64,000 nucleotides of DNA from Ciborinia camelliae (GCA_025890175.1 JANPYM010000008.1:611337-675336); one strand, 5' to 3'. Positions 1 to 11,884 are shown, numbered from the stretch's first letter. The notes: a model not told the origin generated them from the letters alone. Made by a program: numbers and translations.

Positions 1-964
1 CCCCCCCCCTTTCCAAAACCCCTCTATCTTGATATTTTCCTTGGGCTATATGCATCTTTCAATCCTTATATCACAGTAGGTATCTACACAATAAAGAAAA
101 CACACATAAAACACCCAAGGAAAAATAAGTCGATAAATCTTTCCACAAAACATGGCTCGAACCTAGGTAGGGTATATAGATGCATTGGATGAATGAAAAA
201 ATATCTAATACATGAAGGATAGAATAGAAATTATGATGTATAGGCTCGTTTGGTGATATCTGATTGAGGATTTTCATTCAAGATTTGTATGGTATAGAGT
301 GCCATTCATGTATGAAGAAAATGGTACAGTAAAAATTGCTAGTGATAGATGGATATCTTTGATGGCAATGTGAAACTATCACCTAATTAGGTATTCCTTT
401 CTATGATAAGAAAAAGCGACTCTAATGTGAATCCTCCATTTCACGTATGACGAAAGATAGAACCAGAGGCTTAGCCACCTAGGTAATGAAAGACAGGGGC
501 GAAGATAATTTTCCGTGACGATTCTATGTGAGGATTAGGATTTTAATCGCTGAATCTGAATTATTAACTTGATATGATATGAAATGAAATGAAAGGATAT
601 CTAAACAAACCAATCCTATCCCATCCCATTCCATCCCATCTCCCCAGCGCAAACTTTAGAGTCTAGATTTCCCCTATGGTAAAATCCGAGCAAATACTAA
701 ATTTGTATACAATCTTTAATCGTCAATCTTCAAAGTCAAACTCGAACTAAAACTCAATACCCATACTAATAGTAAACCCAGCCAGCATAAAAGCCAATCT
801 AGCTAGTAGGTATGTAGAAATCTTCTTTAAACCGTCCACTCCAAACTATTCCACAGCTTTGCCCGTAAACCAAACCCTCAAGGACCTGTATATGTTACGA
901 TGATCTCGCACTTGGAGTTCTATTTGTATTTATATTCTATTATTTGAATCGAAGAACGAGAGTC
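1..964. other. Intergenic, no gene seen
   Basis: No reading frame here has recognisable protein similarity or a plausible splice pattern. The segment lies downstream of the succinyl-CoA-synthetase-like gene, which is on the minus strand, so part of it is probably its 3' UTR and terminator. It holds a short run of CCATCCCATTCCATCC-type simple sequence near 620-645 and a C-run at the window edge. Confidence 0.6.
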
Positions 965-3483
965 TTACGCTCCATTAGAGTTGGCGAGCTCTATTACCTT
1001 TGCGGCAGCCTCGTCAAAATCATCATATGCATATAGGGGTAATCCACTTTCCTTAATCTGCAGCATCAAGAAAAGTCAGTAAGCGCTTCCTCAGCCGTAA
1101 ACCCCTTCTCATCTCCCTTCCAACCAACAAACCATTCAATAAGAAAAGAAACGGAAGAGAAAAGAACCTACAATCCTCTGACCCTCCAACTCATTCGTCC
1201 CCCTAATCCTCACCACAACCGGAACCCTCACGCCCACCTGCCCAAAAGCCAAAAGAATCCCCTCAGCAATCATATCCCCCAACGTCAAGCCGCCAAAAAC
1301 ATTCACCAAAACGACCTTCACCCTCGCATCCCGCAAGATAGCCTCAAACCCCCTCTTCACCGTCTCCGCCGTCGCCTTTCCGCCCGTGTCCATGAAATTC
1401 GCCGCTTTCCCTCCCGCATCCGCCAACGCATCGACGGTATTCATCGCCAATCCCGCGCCATTGACGAGCGTCCCAATGTTGCCATCGCCGGCGAGCTTGA
1501 TGTATACCATACCGTGTTTTTCGGCTTCTGCTTCGGCCGGATCTTGGGGATCTGCGCGAGGGAGAGTGTGGATTTCAGATTGACGATTTGCGCTTTGGAA
1601 CGAAGCATCGTCGAAACGGAAATTGGCGTTGGTGATACATACGTGGAGTTTGCCGTTTGTATCTGACTTCTCCATGGTGACTTCGAGGAGGAAGGCTTCC
1701 CTTTCTTTAAATATTTCAAATAGGCCGGAGATAATTGGTTGCAACAATTTTTCTTCATATCCCAAACCCAAATTCAAATTTTCAGCACACTTGTGAAACA
1801 TAGTAGCCCCGAGAATTGAATTGTATGAGAAGGCAAGCTTTTTCGGTGTAGCAAGGGACTCAGATTTTTCAACCGGATCATATAGTATAAAACATGGACA
1901 GCGGTTACTTCGATCAATGCCAATAGTAAAGCGTGAGCGAGCTGAATATTTTTTCGGAGAGTTTCCTATTCGTCTTCTTCTGGGGATGTTTTTTTCATCG
2001 AGTAATTTGAACGCATCTTCCTCCTTGAGATATATGGTTCTTTTTTGCGTTATATCAATAGTTGAAGCTCTTGATGTTGGTCGTATCTTCATCGTGTGTA
2101 TACCCCGTTTCTGGAAAGAACTACTTGTACCCGAGACGTTGCTGGATCGTCCAGAGTTCCCTAACAAAACCTTCATAGCATCACCAAACTTGGCTGGATG
2201 ATTGACCATAGTCACTCCTACATTCTCGAGAGCTTTGATTTTGGTCAATGCATCTGGTTCTCCTGGTAAAGTGAAAGCTCCAGCATGACCCATAACTTTA
2301 CCGGGAGCTGCATGAATACCAGCTACTAGTGCTGCGATAGGTCTATGAAAAGTAAGCAAAATTCAAAGAAGTCATACGAAACATACTTGGGGTTGGGGGA
2401 ACGCTTCTTATACTCCTCAATCCAAGCTGCAGCCTCAAGTTCCGCTTCACCACCAATTTCACCAATAATAATGATACCTTCAGTATCATCATCATGTTCA
2501 AAGACCTTCAATGCATCAACGAAATTAGTCCCAGCCAAGACATCCCCACCCACTCCAATACAAAGACTTTGACCAAGTCCTGCCCTAGTTGTAGATGCAA
2601 CAGCTATTATCGTTAGTAATTATCATGAATAACTGCTTGAGATCTTACCTTCATAACTCAAAGTTCCCGATTTAGCAACGATACCTATACGACCTGGCGT
2701 GAAGCAAGAAAGTGGTTGAAACCCAATTCGACACTTTCCAATTGCTGATATAATACCAGGAGCATTTGCACCAACCAATCGACTTTTGGATTGAGTGTCT
2801 AGTATAGAATGGATCTTGAGTATGTTAGTAGAGTTTCGTCAAGAAGTCGTGGAATCATACTCTTAACATATCATGAATGGGGATATGTTCAGCTACAGCA
2901 ACGATGAGAGGGACTTCGGCTTCAATTGCTTCCTCAATTGCGCTTGGTGCTTGATGAGCTGCTACATATATTCCCGTTGCGTTTGGTTTTAATTGCTCCA
3001 TTGCCTGTTTGTAGACGTGTAGACATTAGTATAATTGACATTTATCATCATGATATACTGCACTTGCCTCCTTTACGGTGGGTAACAATGGCAATCCCAG
3101 ATGCTCTCCGCTCTTCCCTGGCGTCACACCACCAACTACGTTGGTCCCCCATTCTATTGATTCTTTTGCATTTGCTGTGGCCTTAATTAGAAGAATGGGA
3201 TCAGTATACGTGTAGTTATGATCAATAATCATTTTCACCCTGGGATCTCACCTGTTTACCTGTATCATATTAAATCAGTCATAATCCATATTCAACAGAT
3301 GGTCCATCGGGTCATCATACCAGTAAAACCTTGAAAGATAACTCTAGTATGATTCCCAATTTTCAAATTCTCAATTGTCTGTCCATATTTATCCTCATAT
3401 ACATTTGTCCTTGTGAGATATTTTAAGGTTCTCCTGCTGATACCTCCAAACCTACCCCGCGTGAGAGCTTTCGAATGGATCAT
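965..3483 (-). CDS. Fused succinyl-CoA synthetase-like protein (alpha + short beta), 691 aa
   Basis: Eight exons: 3483-3321, 3259-3252, 3181-3068, 3004-2861, 2814-2649, 2603-2387, 2342-1172 and 1057-965, 692 codons in one frame. Residues 1-45 are rich in R, K and S and look like a mitochondrial presequence. Residues 50-333 are a full succinyl-CoA ligase alpha subunit: QGFTGKQ at the CoA-binding Rossmann fold, the GEIGG loop at 246-250 and catalytic-type His290 in GHAGA. After a Ser-rich linker (334-365) comes a beta-like part of about 320 residues, shorter than a usual beta subunit (about 390-420). Its C-terminal ligase domain is well kept (NGAGLAM, FMDTGGKA, VNVFGG). The ATP-grasp half is missing the usual VHAGGRGK-type segment, and the EINPL and LDGK metal-binding positions are replaced. 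Both the fusion and the joined ORF are directly visible; a role in making or using succinyl-CoA or another acyl-CoA in mitochondria is inferred. It may not bind nucleotide in the normal way. It could also belong to a paralogous acyl-CoA ligase family. Confidence 0.85.
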
Positions 3484-4727
3484 ATTTAATGTTCGCCTCT
3501 AGAAGAAATTGAGTGTATCACATGGGGAAAGCACAAAAATGAAATAAGAATCTTTTGACAATAAACTGGAATTTGACAATCAATTACAAAATTACCTTTC
3601 CCGTGGTGAATTCGTGAAGATCAACATCAAATGGATGTTCATGAAGCTTCATGCAATCAACAGTCCAACCCCTCAACCTCGGGAACCTTCATCCCGCGAG
3701 AAGAAGTGCCGAAAGTGCCGGCAACCTTAAAGGTCCTTCAATTGACTACCTATTTAAACACTCAGATCCTGAAGAGTGATTTCCCGAGCCCGGCTTGTGA
3801 AATATAAGTACATCCTACATTCCGTCGGCTGTTCCAATATATATTTCTTAATATACACGGTATTTAATGAAGCATCAGTCTTCTCTTCCCTCCCTCCGTA
3901 CAGCTTGAAGGATGGGAAAAGCAAACATGGCTCCCCGATATCATTTTCAAAGATTTGGCCGAATCATTTTCACCACCGAATTCAATGTTTGGAAAAAGAT
4001 CTCCCTTACAATTTCCGAGATGAAGAAGATTCTGAAGAGGAAGTAGAAACTAAAGCTAAATAGCTTACCTGGGTATATTTCAACCATCAATACATCTCTC
4101 AAACACCTACCATATATCCATCACAGTATTTCACGAGCCGGGTCGTGAAATATTAAGTATACCTGTACCCCGCTGTTCCATTCCATTGATCCATCCATCC
4201 AAGCAACTGAACCGAAGCTAGCTGGAGAATGCGGAGAAATCATATTGGGTTAGAACAGATAAGGTGCTGTAATAATTCCGCACTAGGTGCTATACAAGGT
4301 ACCAGACCATCCAATTCTCAAGCTATGACTTTAGCTTCACACATTTCGCACATAAATACCTACCTACCTACCTTACCTAGATAGTTCAGATCTTTTCTTT
4401 TCCCTCCAACGTACATACCATTTGACAATTTGGATATATTTTTCTAGACGTCGTCTGATTTCTTTAACTCTAATTCGTGAGGATTGTTGGATTTTATCTA
4501 TCTATTCTATCGATTTTTACGGTATATAGAAGCTGTGATTGTTTGATCTTCATATCGATTCTTCGAAGGATACCTAGCCGTTCGTCTGTCTTCTATCCTC
4601 CGATCTTGGGAAATTGTCATTGTAATTGTTGATTACATATCTCGACATTACCTTCTTCTACCCTCAAACATAGATTGGACGATACTCGGTCAAAATACTC
4701 GATCAATATCAAACATCAATCGCAAAC
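3484..4727. other. Divergent promoter region between two genes
   Basis: No gene recognised. The segment separates the minus-strand succinyl-CoA-synthetase-like gene from the plus-strand gene at 4728, so both promoters should lie here. It contains two copies of an imperfect repeat with a palindromic core (annotated separately), a TACC simple-sequence run near 4363-4380, and pyrimidine-rich sequence just before 4728 typical of fungal 5' leaders. An open frame at 3776-4063 shows no similarity I recognise. Confidence 0.55.
3780..4180. repeat. Two copies of a ~53-bp imperfect repeat with palindromic core
   Basis: Copy 1 lies at about 3780-3835 and copy 2 at about 4128-4180, in direct orientation. 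Both share a CGAGCC core, GTGAAATAT(T)AAGTA and a final GCTGTTCCA. In copy 2 the core is a perfect palindrome: arm TTTCACGA (4129-4136), spacer GCCGGG, arm TCGTGAAA (4143-4150). In copy 1 one arm is degenerate. These could be paired operator sites in a shared promoter or remnants of a small inverted-repeat element. No factor is assigned. Confidence 0.5.
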
Positions 4728-5460
4728 ATGACAGCCTCACCAAAAGGTACAATTTCTTTTCCCCATCCCCTCTATACCATCTAAAACCCCCCAACTAACC
4801 TAACCTCCTCATTTAGACCTCTCCAGCACGCTCGAGACCCTCTCCATCAATCCCTCCAGCAAGGGGTCCTCCTCCTCCTCCTCCTCTAAACCCTCGACCA
4901 AAAAATCCAAAACCCCCATCGCAGACTCCTGGGAAGACGACGCCTCTTCAGATTCCGAGTCCGACGTCTCCTCCGAGACCGAATCCTCTCCCTCAGCAGG
5001 CACAGGCACAGCCGCAACCAAAATCCAAACCCCAACCCCAACTCGTCATTCGCCCACGGCCAACCCATCAATCCCGTCCTCCGCACGCTCTCCACCCCCA
5101 TCCCCCCCATCTAAAAGCGTGCCTGCACGAGACAATCCCCGCACCTCCTCACCTCCAACCACCACATTCGACAATCCCTACGGCTACCCAGGTCCCAACT
5201 CGCACGCCGACGCCCACAAACCCAGCAGCAACCGCATGGGCGGAGGAAGCTCACGACGACAAGAGAAAACAGACGCGGTAGCGCGACGCCTCATAGCGGG
5301 GGCGCTGGGCGTGCGCGTGCCACCGAAGACGGCTGCGCAGAGGGAATACGAGCGGGTGCAGCGGGAGAAAGAGGGGCGACGGTTGAGGGAAGAGCGGGAG
5401 GAGGAGGAGAGGAGGAGGGAGGAGGGAGAGAGGGTTAAGCGGGGGGTGTGGGATGATTAG
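4728..5460 (+). CDS. Conserved fungal protein of unknown function, 220 aa
   Basis: Two exons, 4728-4746 and 4817-5460 (70-nt GT-AG intron), 221 codons including TAG. The ATG follows a CAAAC context after a long pyrimidine-rich leader. The N-terminal half is low complexity: a serine run at about 24-31, an acidic SWEDDASSDSESD patch, then Pro/Ser/Thr-rich sequence. The C-terminal 65 residues look like the conserved part. They begin with KTDAVARRLIAGALGVR, continue as a strongly charged Glu/Arg coiled-coil-like helix, and end in VWDD. I do not recognise a named family. The low-complexity N-terminus argues against an enzyme; a protein-interaction role is a guess. The ORF itself is well supported by splice phase and the conserved-looking C-terminus. 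Confidence 0.7.
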
Positions 5461-6484
5461 ATGAGATTATATTACATTGCATTACATTTGGTTTGCATTC
5501 GATTGCATTCGATTGCATTGCATGGGCCTTGGTTATCTTGTATATATAGATTGGGTTAAACGCGACGGATCCACGGACTGAGGATTCATAGTATGCGTCC
5601 GGATCTTGGAGTTGTGGGGATATGATATGATATGATATGACCGATGAGATGGATGGATGGATGGATGGATATATGAAGCAAGAAGGGATTGTGAAATTAT
5701 TATCTTGGGATACCTAGAACACGATAGTGTACAGTTTCCAAGCACATTTTAGAGGGCATGGGTACCGAGTAGATGAGCTGAACATATATTGAAGCAAGAA
5801 GGACATTTTTAGAGCAGTGCGAAATATACATACAGAGAGCGATCCATATAGATAGTAAACATACCCCGAACCCATATGAGGAATACATCATGATCTATCA
5901 TGGCCAAAAGCAGATTGCACATGGAGGTGGTAAGATTTTAACCAAGAAGTGAGAATCATATGGAGAAGCATTCGGCGTAACAGAAGAACTTATGTTAGAA
6001 GCACATCATGCAAAAATTCACAGCATAACCCAAGTGCACAACACACCATACAACGAACGATCAGACTAATTTGAAAACATCATCAATTTCTTCGGCATTA
6101 AGGAAAACAAGCATCTAGATTCCCACCCTCCTGGCGCAAGGCCAGAAATTATGCTCTGAAGTATGAAGAAACACTACCTATTTGACGCCCAACAGCGCCA
6201 ATATCGAGTAGTCAAATCGACGAGTCGTCCCCCAAACACAAGAAAAAAGGAGCCCAGATCATCAGATTGTCTTCGCTTCGCCAACTGCTCTGCAACTGTT
6301 AACGCGGCGATGCACATTCATTTTTTCTCCGTTCCGTGCGATCTGCTATCTCCGAGCTCTCCCAAGGCCTGTTACCACTTCGCCCCCCCATTGTGCGCAT
6401 GCCGAAATCGTAACGTCATGTCTTTTAAAGGTGTCGGATTTTGGTGTCGAGTGGCGTGAGATGGTCATGGTGAAGAGAGGAAAT
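5461..6484. other. Intergenic between convergent genes
   Basis: No gene recognised. The segment lies between the 3' ends of the 220-aa protein gene (plus) and SUMO (minus), so it should hold both 3' UTRs. Simple sequence is present: GCATTCGATT-type repeats near 5495-5520, GATAT repeats near 5622-5640, and (GGAT)n at about 5648-5670. Confidence 0.55.
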
Positions 6485-6883
6485 TTATTGGCCGCCGATT
6501 TGCTCTTGATGAACTTCAAGAGTATCGCCATCTTGCATATCCAACTAGAGTGGAATTAGTCGGTGGAAAGTGAGGGGATACAGTGGCGCCAAAATGCTCC
6601 TCAAACAATCAAATATCCGGCATTCCATCAAATAGAAAAGAAAATAACGTACCTTGTCTGGACTATCCGTAGGTTGAACACGACTGCCATCAAAGAGGAA
6701 GCGAACAGAGTTTGGTGCCTTGCCTTGTCTTTCGCAGAAAGCATCCATCAACTTCTTCAACTGGGTGGAGCGCTTAATCTTGAAGAAGACTTCATTATTG
6801 TTGTCGGTGACTTTGATGTTCAAATGCTCCGAGACGGGGGCTTCTGTCTTCTCAGCAGCTGGACTTCCTTCGTTGTCGGACAT
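6485..6883 (-). CDS. SMT3: SUMO (small ubiquitin-like modifier), 96 aa precursor
   Basis: Two exons, 6883-6653 (77 codons) and 6544-6485 (19 codons plus TAA), joined by a 108-nt intron. The acidic flexible N-terminus (MSDNEGSPAAEK) is followed by the ubiquitin-like fold: HLNIKVTDNNNEVFFKIKR, LKKLMDAFCERQGK, VRFLFDGSRVQPTDSP. The C-terminal exon supplies LDMQDGDTLEVHQEQIGGQ, the diagnostic SUMO ending. It carries the Gly-Gly conjugation motif plus a single extra Gln, which a Ulp-type protease would remove. By family knowledge the mature protein is attached to lysines in psi-K-x-E motifs by the E1-E2-E3 cascade, mainly in the nucleus. The length matches fungal SUMO. It is probably single-copy and essential or important. 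A strongly sumoylation-prone RING/SNF2 protein is encoded at 19.4-23.6 kb. Confidence 0.97.
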
Positions 6884-7422
6884 TTTGAAGTTGAGGGTCG
6901 GGAAACGGATTGATGAATTTCGTGGGGTACTTGTGAGTGTGAGGCTGAAGGTAATAGATTAGTTTGTGGGATAAAGAAGGTGGATAGTGGAATATATAAA
7001 CTAAACTAAACTTACACCGAAGGAATCTATTTGATTTTTGAATTGATCGATCTACTTCTTGAAAGTGTCTGAAAAACTTATATGGTTGAGTAGCTTGAAG
7101 GTGTGGAAGATCGGAAGTTCTAAGAATTAATAAGTATGAGGATCTAAGTCAAATTCACGGCCGCAGGCTGAACGACGCTAAAATTGATACTACAAAAGGA
7201 AAGAGGTGAGGGGAGGGATTATGATTGGTGTTCGACAGATCCTGTAGCCTTTTGGACATCAAAAGATTCTTACAGAACCAAGGAATTTACAATCACGTTG
7301 ATCTATTTGTTGAAAGAGATTGTTTTGCAGCCATATGACATTTCACTCCAAAGATATTCCGAAGCATATTCACTCAAAAGAAAAGAATTTGGTTGTTTAT
7401 TTGTTGGAAGACAAGGTTGAAT
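6884..7422. other. Divergent promoter region, SUMO and CMC4
   Basis: No gene recognised. It lies between the divergently transcribed SUMO and CMC4 genes and should contain both promoters and leaders. An open frame at 7184-7420 has no recognisable similarity. I see no convincing TATA box or operator. Confidence 0.5.
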
Positions 7423-7870
7423 ATGGTGATATGACTTTTCTATCAAATTACTTTTTTTCAAAGCTGATACTGACCGAGATGAACTATTAGCCACCCAAAA
7501 TCAATACCCCTCCTTGTCAATCCAAAGCTGTATGTTACACCACCACACTAGCCTTTCCTTTTCTCATAGGTTAATTCAAAGCTAACAATACTGAATTAGT
7601 GTGCAATTCAAGGTCAGTACTTATTATAGCTCAATGGAAACTGTGGAACTATGAACTGTGAACTGTAAACTGATGTTGGCACCAACAACAGACTGTCTGG
7701 CGAAGAACAATTACAATGAAGACAAATGCAGATCACAGGTTGATGCTTTATATGATTGCTGCAATGCATTCTATGAGAAGAATGGTGATGATGCAAGGAG
7801 TGTATCTTGTCCCAAGGCACGCTTGCTACGATTGAAGATGAAGCAGAGATCAGAAGAGAAGCAGCAATAA
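7423..7870 (+). CDS. CMC4: Cmc4-type mitochondrial intermembrane-space CHCH protein, ~77 aa
   Basis: Three certain exons: 7491-7529, 7600-7612 (13 nt, encoding CAIQ plus one base) and 7692-7870. They give PPCQSKACAIQDCL, then YNEDKC, LYDCCNAFYEKNGDDARS, CPK and LKMKQR. This matches the yeast Cmc4 layout closely, including the order of the cysteine motifs, the central CC, and the basic LKMKQR end. Cmc4 is a small twin-CX9C protein imported by Mia40 into the intermembrane space and connected with respiratory-chain assembly. The first exon is uncertain. Position 7491 follows an AG acceptor with an in-frame stop just upstream, and the best start is an isolated ATG at 7423-7425 followed directly by a GTGATA donor, giving 77 residues. 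That single-codon exon needs transcript support. The stop at 7868-7870 is firm. Confidence 0.85.
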
Positions 7871-8522
7871 TAGATATGCGCCGCATACCCTCAAAAATAG
7901 CCATGAAGGCTTTTCACATTCACCCACTTGTAAAGTACTACAACTTGGAGAGCATGATACCACACATGTAACATAATCACCACCATAACAAATCATCATC
8001 CATAGAATGGCATACACGCACCCATCAATCAAAACTACAAGTTGCGCTTACGAAAAGATGTAACTCTCCAAGTTTACTGCCATCCTTCACACCTCCGAAA
8101 AGGTCAGGTAACGGAAACAGGAAGAGTCGTTAATATGGCCGATCATGAGCGCGCAAAGAGATCCCTATGGACCTAATCAAACATTGAAGGCTTGATTCGA
8201 GACTCTAATTAGAAGGGCGGTTAAGACATTTGTGAAGAAAAAAGATTCAAATTGACAGTGAGGAAGTTTCTTAAATAGAAGATTTCCTTAGCGTCGAATC
8301 GTATATCACGCTAAGCCAAAGCAAGCGGGAAATTCTCAACCCCTCATATTTCAGGACGCGACTAAAAGAAAGTATTACCTACTGTAGGTACCCAGGGTAG
8401 GTAGGTTCCCAAGAGGCCGAAGCTCATTAAATTTGAGAGTTTGTCCCATGCATCAACATTGAACAAATTGTACCTTACTTCTCTCATTATTTCTTTGCTT
8501 TTCAGATATCACGATAACGAAA
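7871..8522. other. Intergenic, promoter of the nucleoporin gene
   Basis: No gene recognised. It contains the CMC4 3' UTR and the NUP84 promoter. A TAGGTACCCAGGGTAGG-type short palindromic and repeat sequence sits at about 8386-8407. Confidence 0.5.
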
Positions 8523-11500
8523 ATGGCGCCCATAGCAACGCGCAGTTCTGCAATGAACAATCACACAAATGGATTGGACGTACCAAAATCTCAGGTAAAT
8601 TTTAATCGCCTGAATTCTACCAATCTTGAAGCTGATGTGACAATTTCGTGGCTAGAATTTCCGAGAAGCAAGTTGGCAAATTGTAGCTGTGAGTTTCTTT
8701 GGAATGTACGCTAGAACGTTCAAGAATGCTAATTTTACGCGCAGTCGGAATCAAGATTTGAAAGAGAGCTTTCCGAAGACCCTTCTTTTGATGGGATGTC
8801 GCGCTATGGTGAGGAGCAAGAGCAAGGTTGGTAATTTTTATGAGTTGTTATGATGATTGTGCGCTTTGCATTTACTAACCTAAATCCTCTTGGGAATAGT
8901 TGAATATGAAAAGCCTGCCATGATAGAAAGTCCAGGAGAAACCGAGGCCGTTTTATATCCCCTTCAAGATGCCGCGAATCGAGTTGGAAATGAGGTTGAG
9001 AAGTTTGCGGAATTTCTGGATGGATATAATCCTTTGAGAGTCACAGATGGAGATGAGAGGAGAGAGATGGCATTCGATTTGATCGAGCTTTATCATAAGA
9101 CTGCTCTCGACACACTGGACCGCTTACGAGATCGCCATGAATCCGAACGTCGAAGAATGGAGGGTCTGAGTTGGAGAAAGAAGATGAGGGGTTTCAAGAT
9201 CGCGCAAGATACTGACGATATGGATATGGAGAACTCAGATGACGAGGATGAGTTTATTACAAATTCTAGGACGACCGTGAAGGATTTATTACGATGGGAG
9301 CAAGAGGCGCAAACTTGGGACTTGCTGAAAAGATTGGCACACTTAAGATTTCCAGATCCAAATGCAGGAAACGAATTGGAACCCCGACAGAATCCTATAC
9401 ACCAGTATTCGAGTGAGCGAGAGGCTTGGGATAGATTTCTCCAGACTGATAGTCTAGCATTGGAACGAAAGACTGTCCTCCGATGGCTTCAGGATACGGC
9501 TGAAGAATCAGGAGAGGAAATCGACGTTCTGGTTCAGGATTTACAACAAAATGCGGAGAGGGGAGATATTATCGCACACGGTTGGTTACATACCAGGGCG
9601 GCCATCAAGCTTCAGAAAAATCAACATTCTTGGCCTCGACCTCTCGATCCAAATTCTCATGAGATCCAGAAAATAATGTGGAACGCGTCGAAAACCGAAC
9701 CCCTGGTCACTCAGCTTGATCCCGACTCAGTGACCCGTCAAGGCCGGAAGTTGGAGGTACAAGACGAATATTTTGAGCGTGCCATTTGGTTGGGATGTTA
9801 CGAAATGCTTCGCAGAGGCAGAAGCGCAGCTGAAATCAGAGAATGGTGTATGGATCGAACTGAAGTCTGGAGAGCAATCAGCATGTCGGGTTTACCAGAT
9901 GAGGAGCCATTGGAAGATGACGAGGAAGGGGATGCTGCATCGGGCGCTCTCTGGAGACGCATGTGTTTTGCACTTGCCCGAAAAGGTGGAAATGACGAAT
10001 ATGAACGAGCAGTATATGGTATCCTTTCTGGCGACATCTCTAGTGTCGAACCTGTCTGCCAATCATGGGACGACTTTATTTTCGCACATTACAACGCCTT
10101 GCTGAGAACACAATTCGACAATTATATCCAGGCGGGGCCTCAAAGATTAATGAATGGAACTATGACCTTTGGAACGCTCGACGCTGTTGTACTTCATGGG
10201 GATAATGCCATTGCTGGCAAGCGATTGGTAGAAAGCCTCAAGACCGATGCTAGGACTGCAGAGGAAACCTCACACCCGATGAAAATGCTTCAAGGTGTAT
10301 TGATTGGAGAACAATTTGCGGACTTCATTTATCAACAAGGCCTGGCGTTGTCGAAATTTGCGAACGCAGAAACCACCTCGAACTTGATACCTCGAACGAA
10401 TGAACAACCTAAGGACCAAGACATCACCAATTACGTCAATTTGGGTGATCACGATAGTTTGCGAGTTTTTACTCATGCTATCCTCATTTTCAGGGGTCTT
10501 GGGCTAGATTTGGGTGGTGTCCTTAAAGAGTCGGTCATCGAGAACGTGATCGTAGCGTACATCAGTTTCTTGCGACTCGCGAATAAAGGAGAACTCATCC
10601 CTCTGTATTGTTCCCAACTCTCTGGGGCAAGAAGATACGCCACACTTAGCCGAACTTTGATTGATATTACAGATCATGAACAACGAGTCACCCAGATCAG
10701 ATTAATGAGAGAGTTAGGATTGGATGTACAACAATTCGTCAACTATCAGTCGAGGTTTCTTCTTTCGGATCATCCCGATGGAGCTAAAGATTACCCATCA
10801 CCCAATGAGTTCCAGGTTCTGATAGACGATGGTAAGGGAGGCAAGAAAGTGAAGAAAGATTTCATGGGACAGGACTCCGAGACTCTTGATAGGATTGATC
10901 TTCTCCTTATCAGAAGTTTAGAGTGGTATCTACTTGTGGATGGACTTTGGTCTGAGACTTTCATGGTTGGTAGAATGTTGTACCAACGGTTTTATAGTGA
11001 GTTGTCACCCACAGGTTCTCTGTTCAACGCTAATCATATGCCAGAAAACCTACATCTTTCCGCCGCCTTCACTTTAGCACAAAGAATCTCAAGTTCCGCA
11101 ATCGCTAGGAGTAAAACCCGAGCGATATTGGGCGAGAGCCTCGATTTCCATGGTTTGGAGTCGGAAGACAACGAAGATCTGACCGAAGTTCTTGACGGTT
11201 CTGCAGATAAGAAAAGACATCTCAAAAGATATATGGTGGAGCAGGCGAAGAGTTTCAGAGAACTTGAGACATTGGCCGTGACTTTAGATCGCATAGAGAG
11301 TGTCTGGGGTATATACTATCTCATGCAAGAGTGAGTTACTTGGTATCTGAGATGGGTTTTATAACTAACATTCATACCGTAGGAGTGACGACGGCGACTT
11401 GCTCAAATCCTACAAGCGTGCCCTCAATCAAAATGTTCCGGTGGCAATCATTGGTGTAAAGCCATTGTTTGATGGATGGTTAACAACAAGCCTGCAAGGT

Positions 11501-11884
11501 AAGCAGATCCCATTCATAAATTCGCAAAAATGCTAACATATTTCATCAGACCAGCCCGAGTTCGCAAAATTGCGAGAAACATATCTTCCTGAAACTATTT
11601 TGGGTTGGATTGCAACATTACAAATGGCTGGGCGTTTATTGACTCGTGATTACTTAATGGGTTCTATGGATCTGGCTACTATAATTGCGGCCGAAGATTC
11701 TGATCTGTTGGAACTCTTCTCGAAAACCGGTAGAATGCCAGAACTTGTGAACACCCTTGCATCAGCAAGCAAAGAACTTCTCATTACGTCAAGCAAAAGT
11801 AAGAGAAGTGCGACATCGAAAAATAGCAAGAAAATGAAGGAAAGGGGATGGACAACGGATTTGTGGAACGTCAAGCCATCATAG
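8523..11884 (+). CDS. NUP84: Nuclear pore protein Nup84/Nup107, 1022 aa
   Basis: Six exons: 8523-8594, 8656-8688, 8745-8826, 8900-11330, 11383-11498 and 11550-11884, which sum to 1023 codons with consistent phases. The large fourth exon alone encodes about 810 residues. Nup107/Nup84 signatures include WLHTRAAIKLQKNQHSWPRP, then FERAIWLGCYEMLRRGRSAA, and an acidic loop (DEEPLEDDEEGD), followed by a long all-helical C-terminus ending in WTTDLWNVKPS. By family knowledge it is a scaffold subunit of the Y-shaped Nup84/Nup107-160 complex on both faces of the nuclear pore. It binds Nup133 through its C-terminus and Nup145C through its N-terminal half. The length is in the expected fungal range. Exon 2 is only 33 nt, and its frame matters for the N-terminus. 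No catalytic residues are expected. Nothing suggests damage. Confidence 0.93.

Noticed and set aside
3776..4063. 95-codon plus-strand frame ending in an acidic tail.
   Set aside because: It starts inside the promoter repeat, shows no similarity and sits where two promoters are expected.
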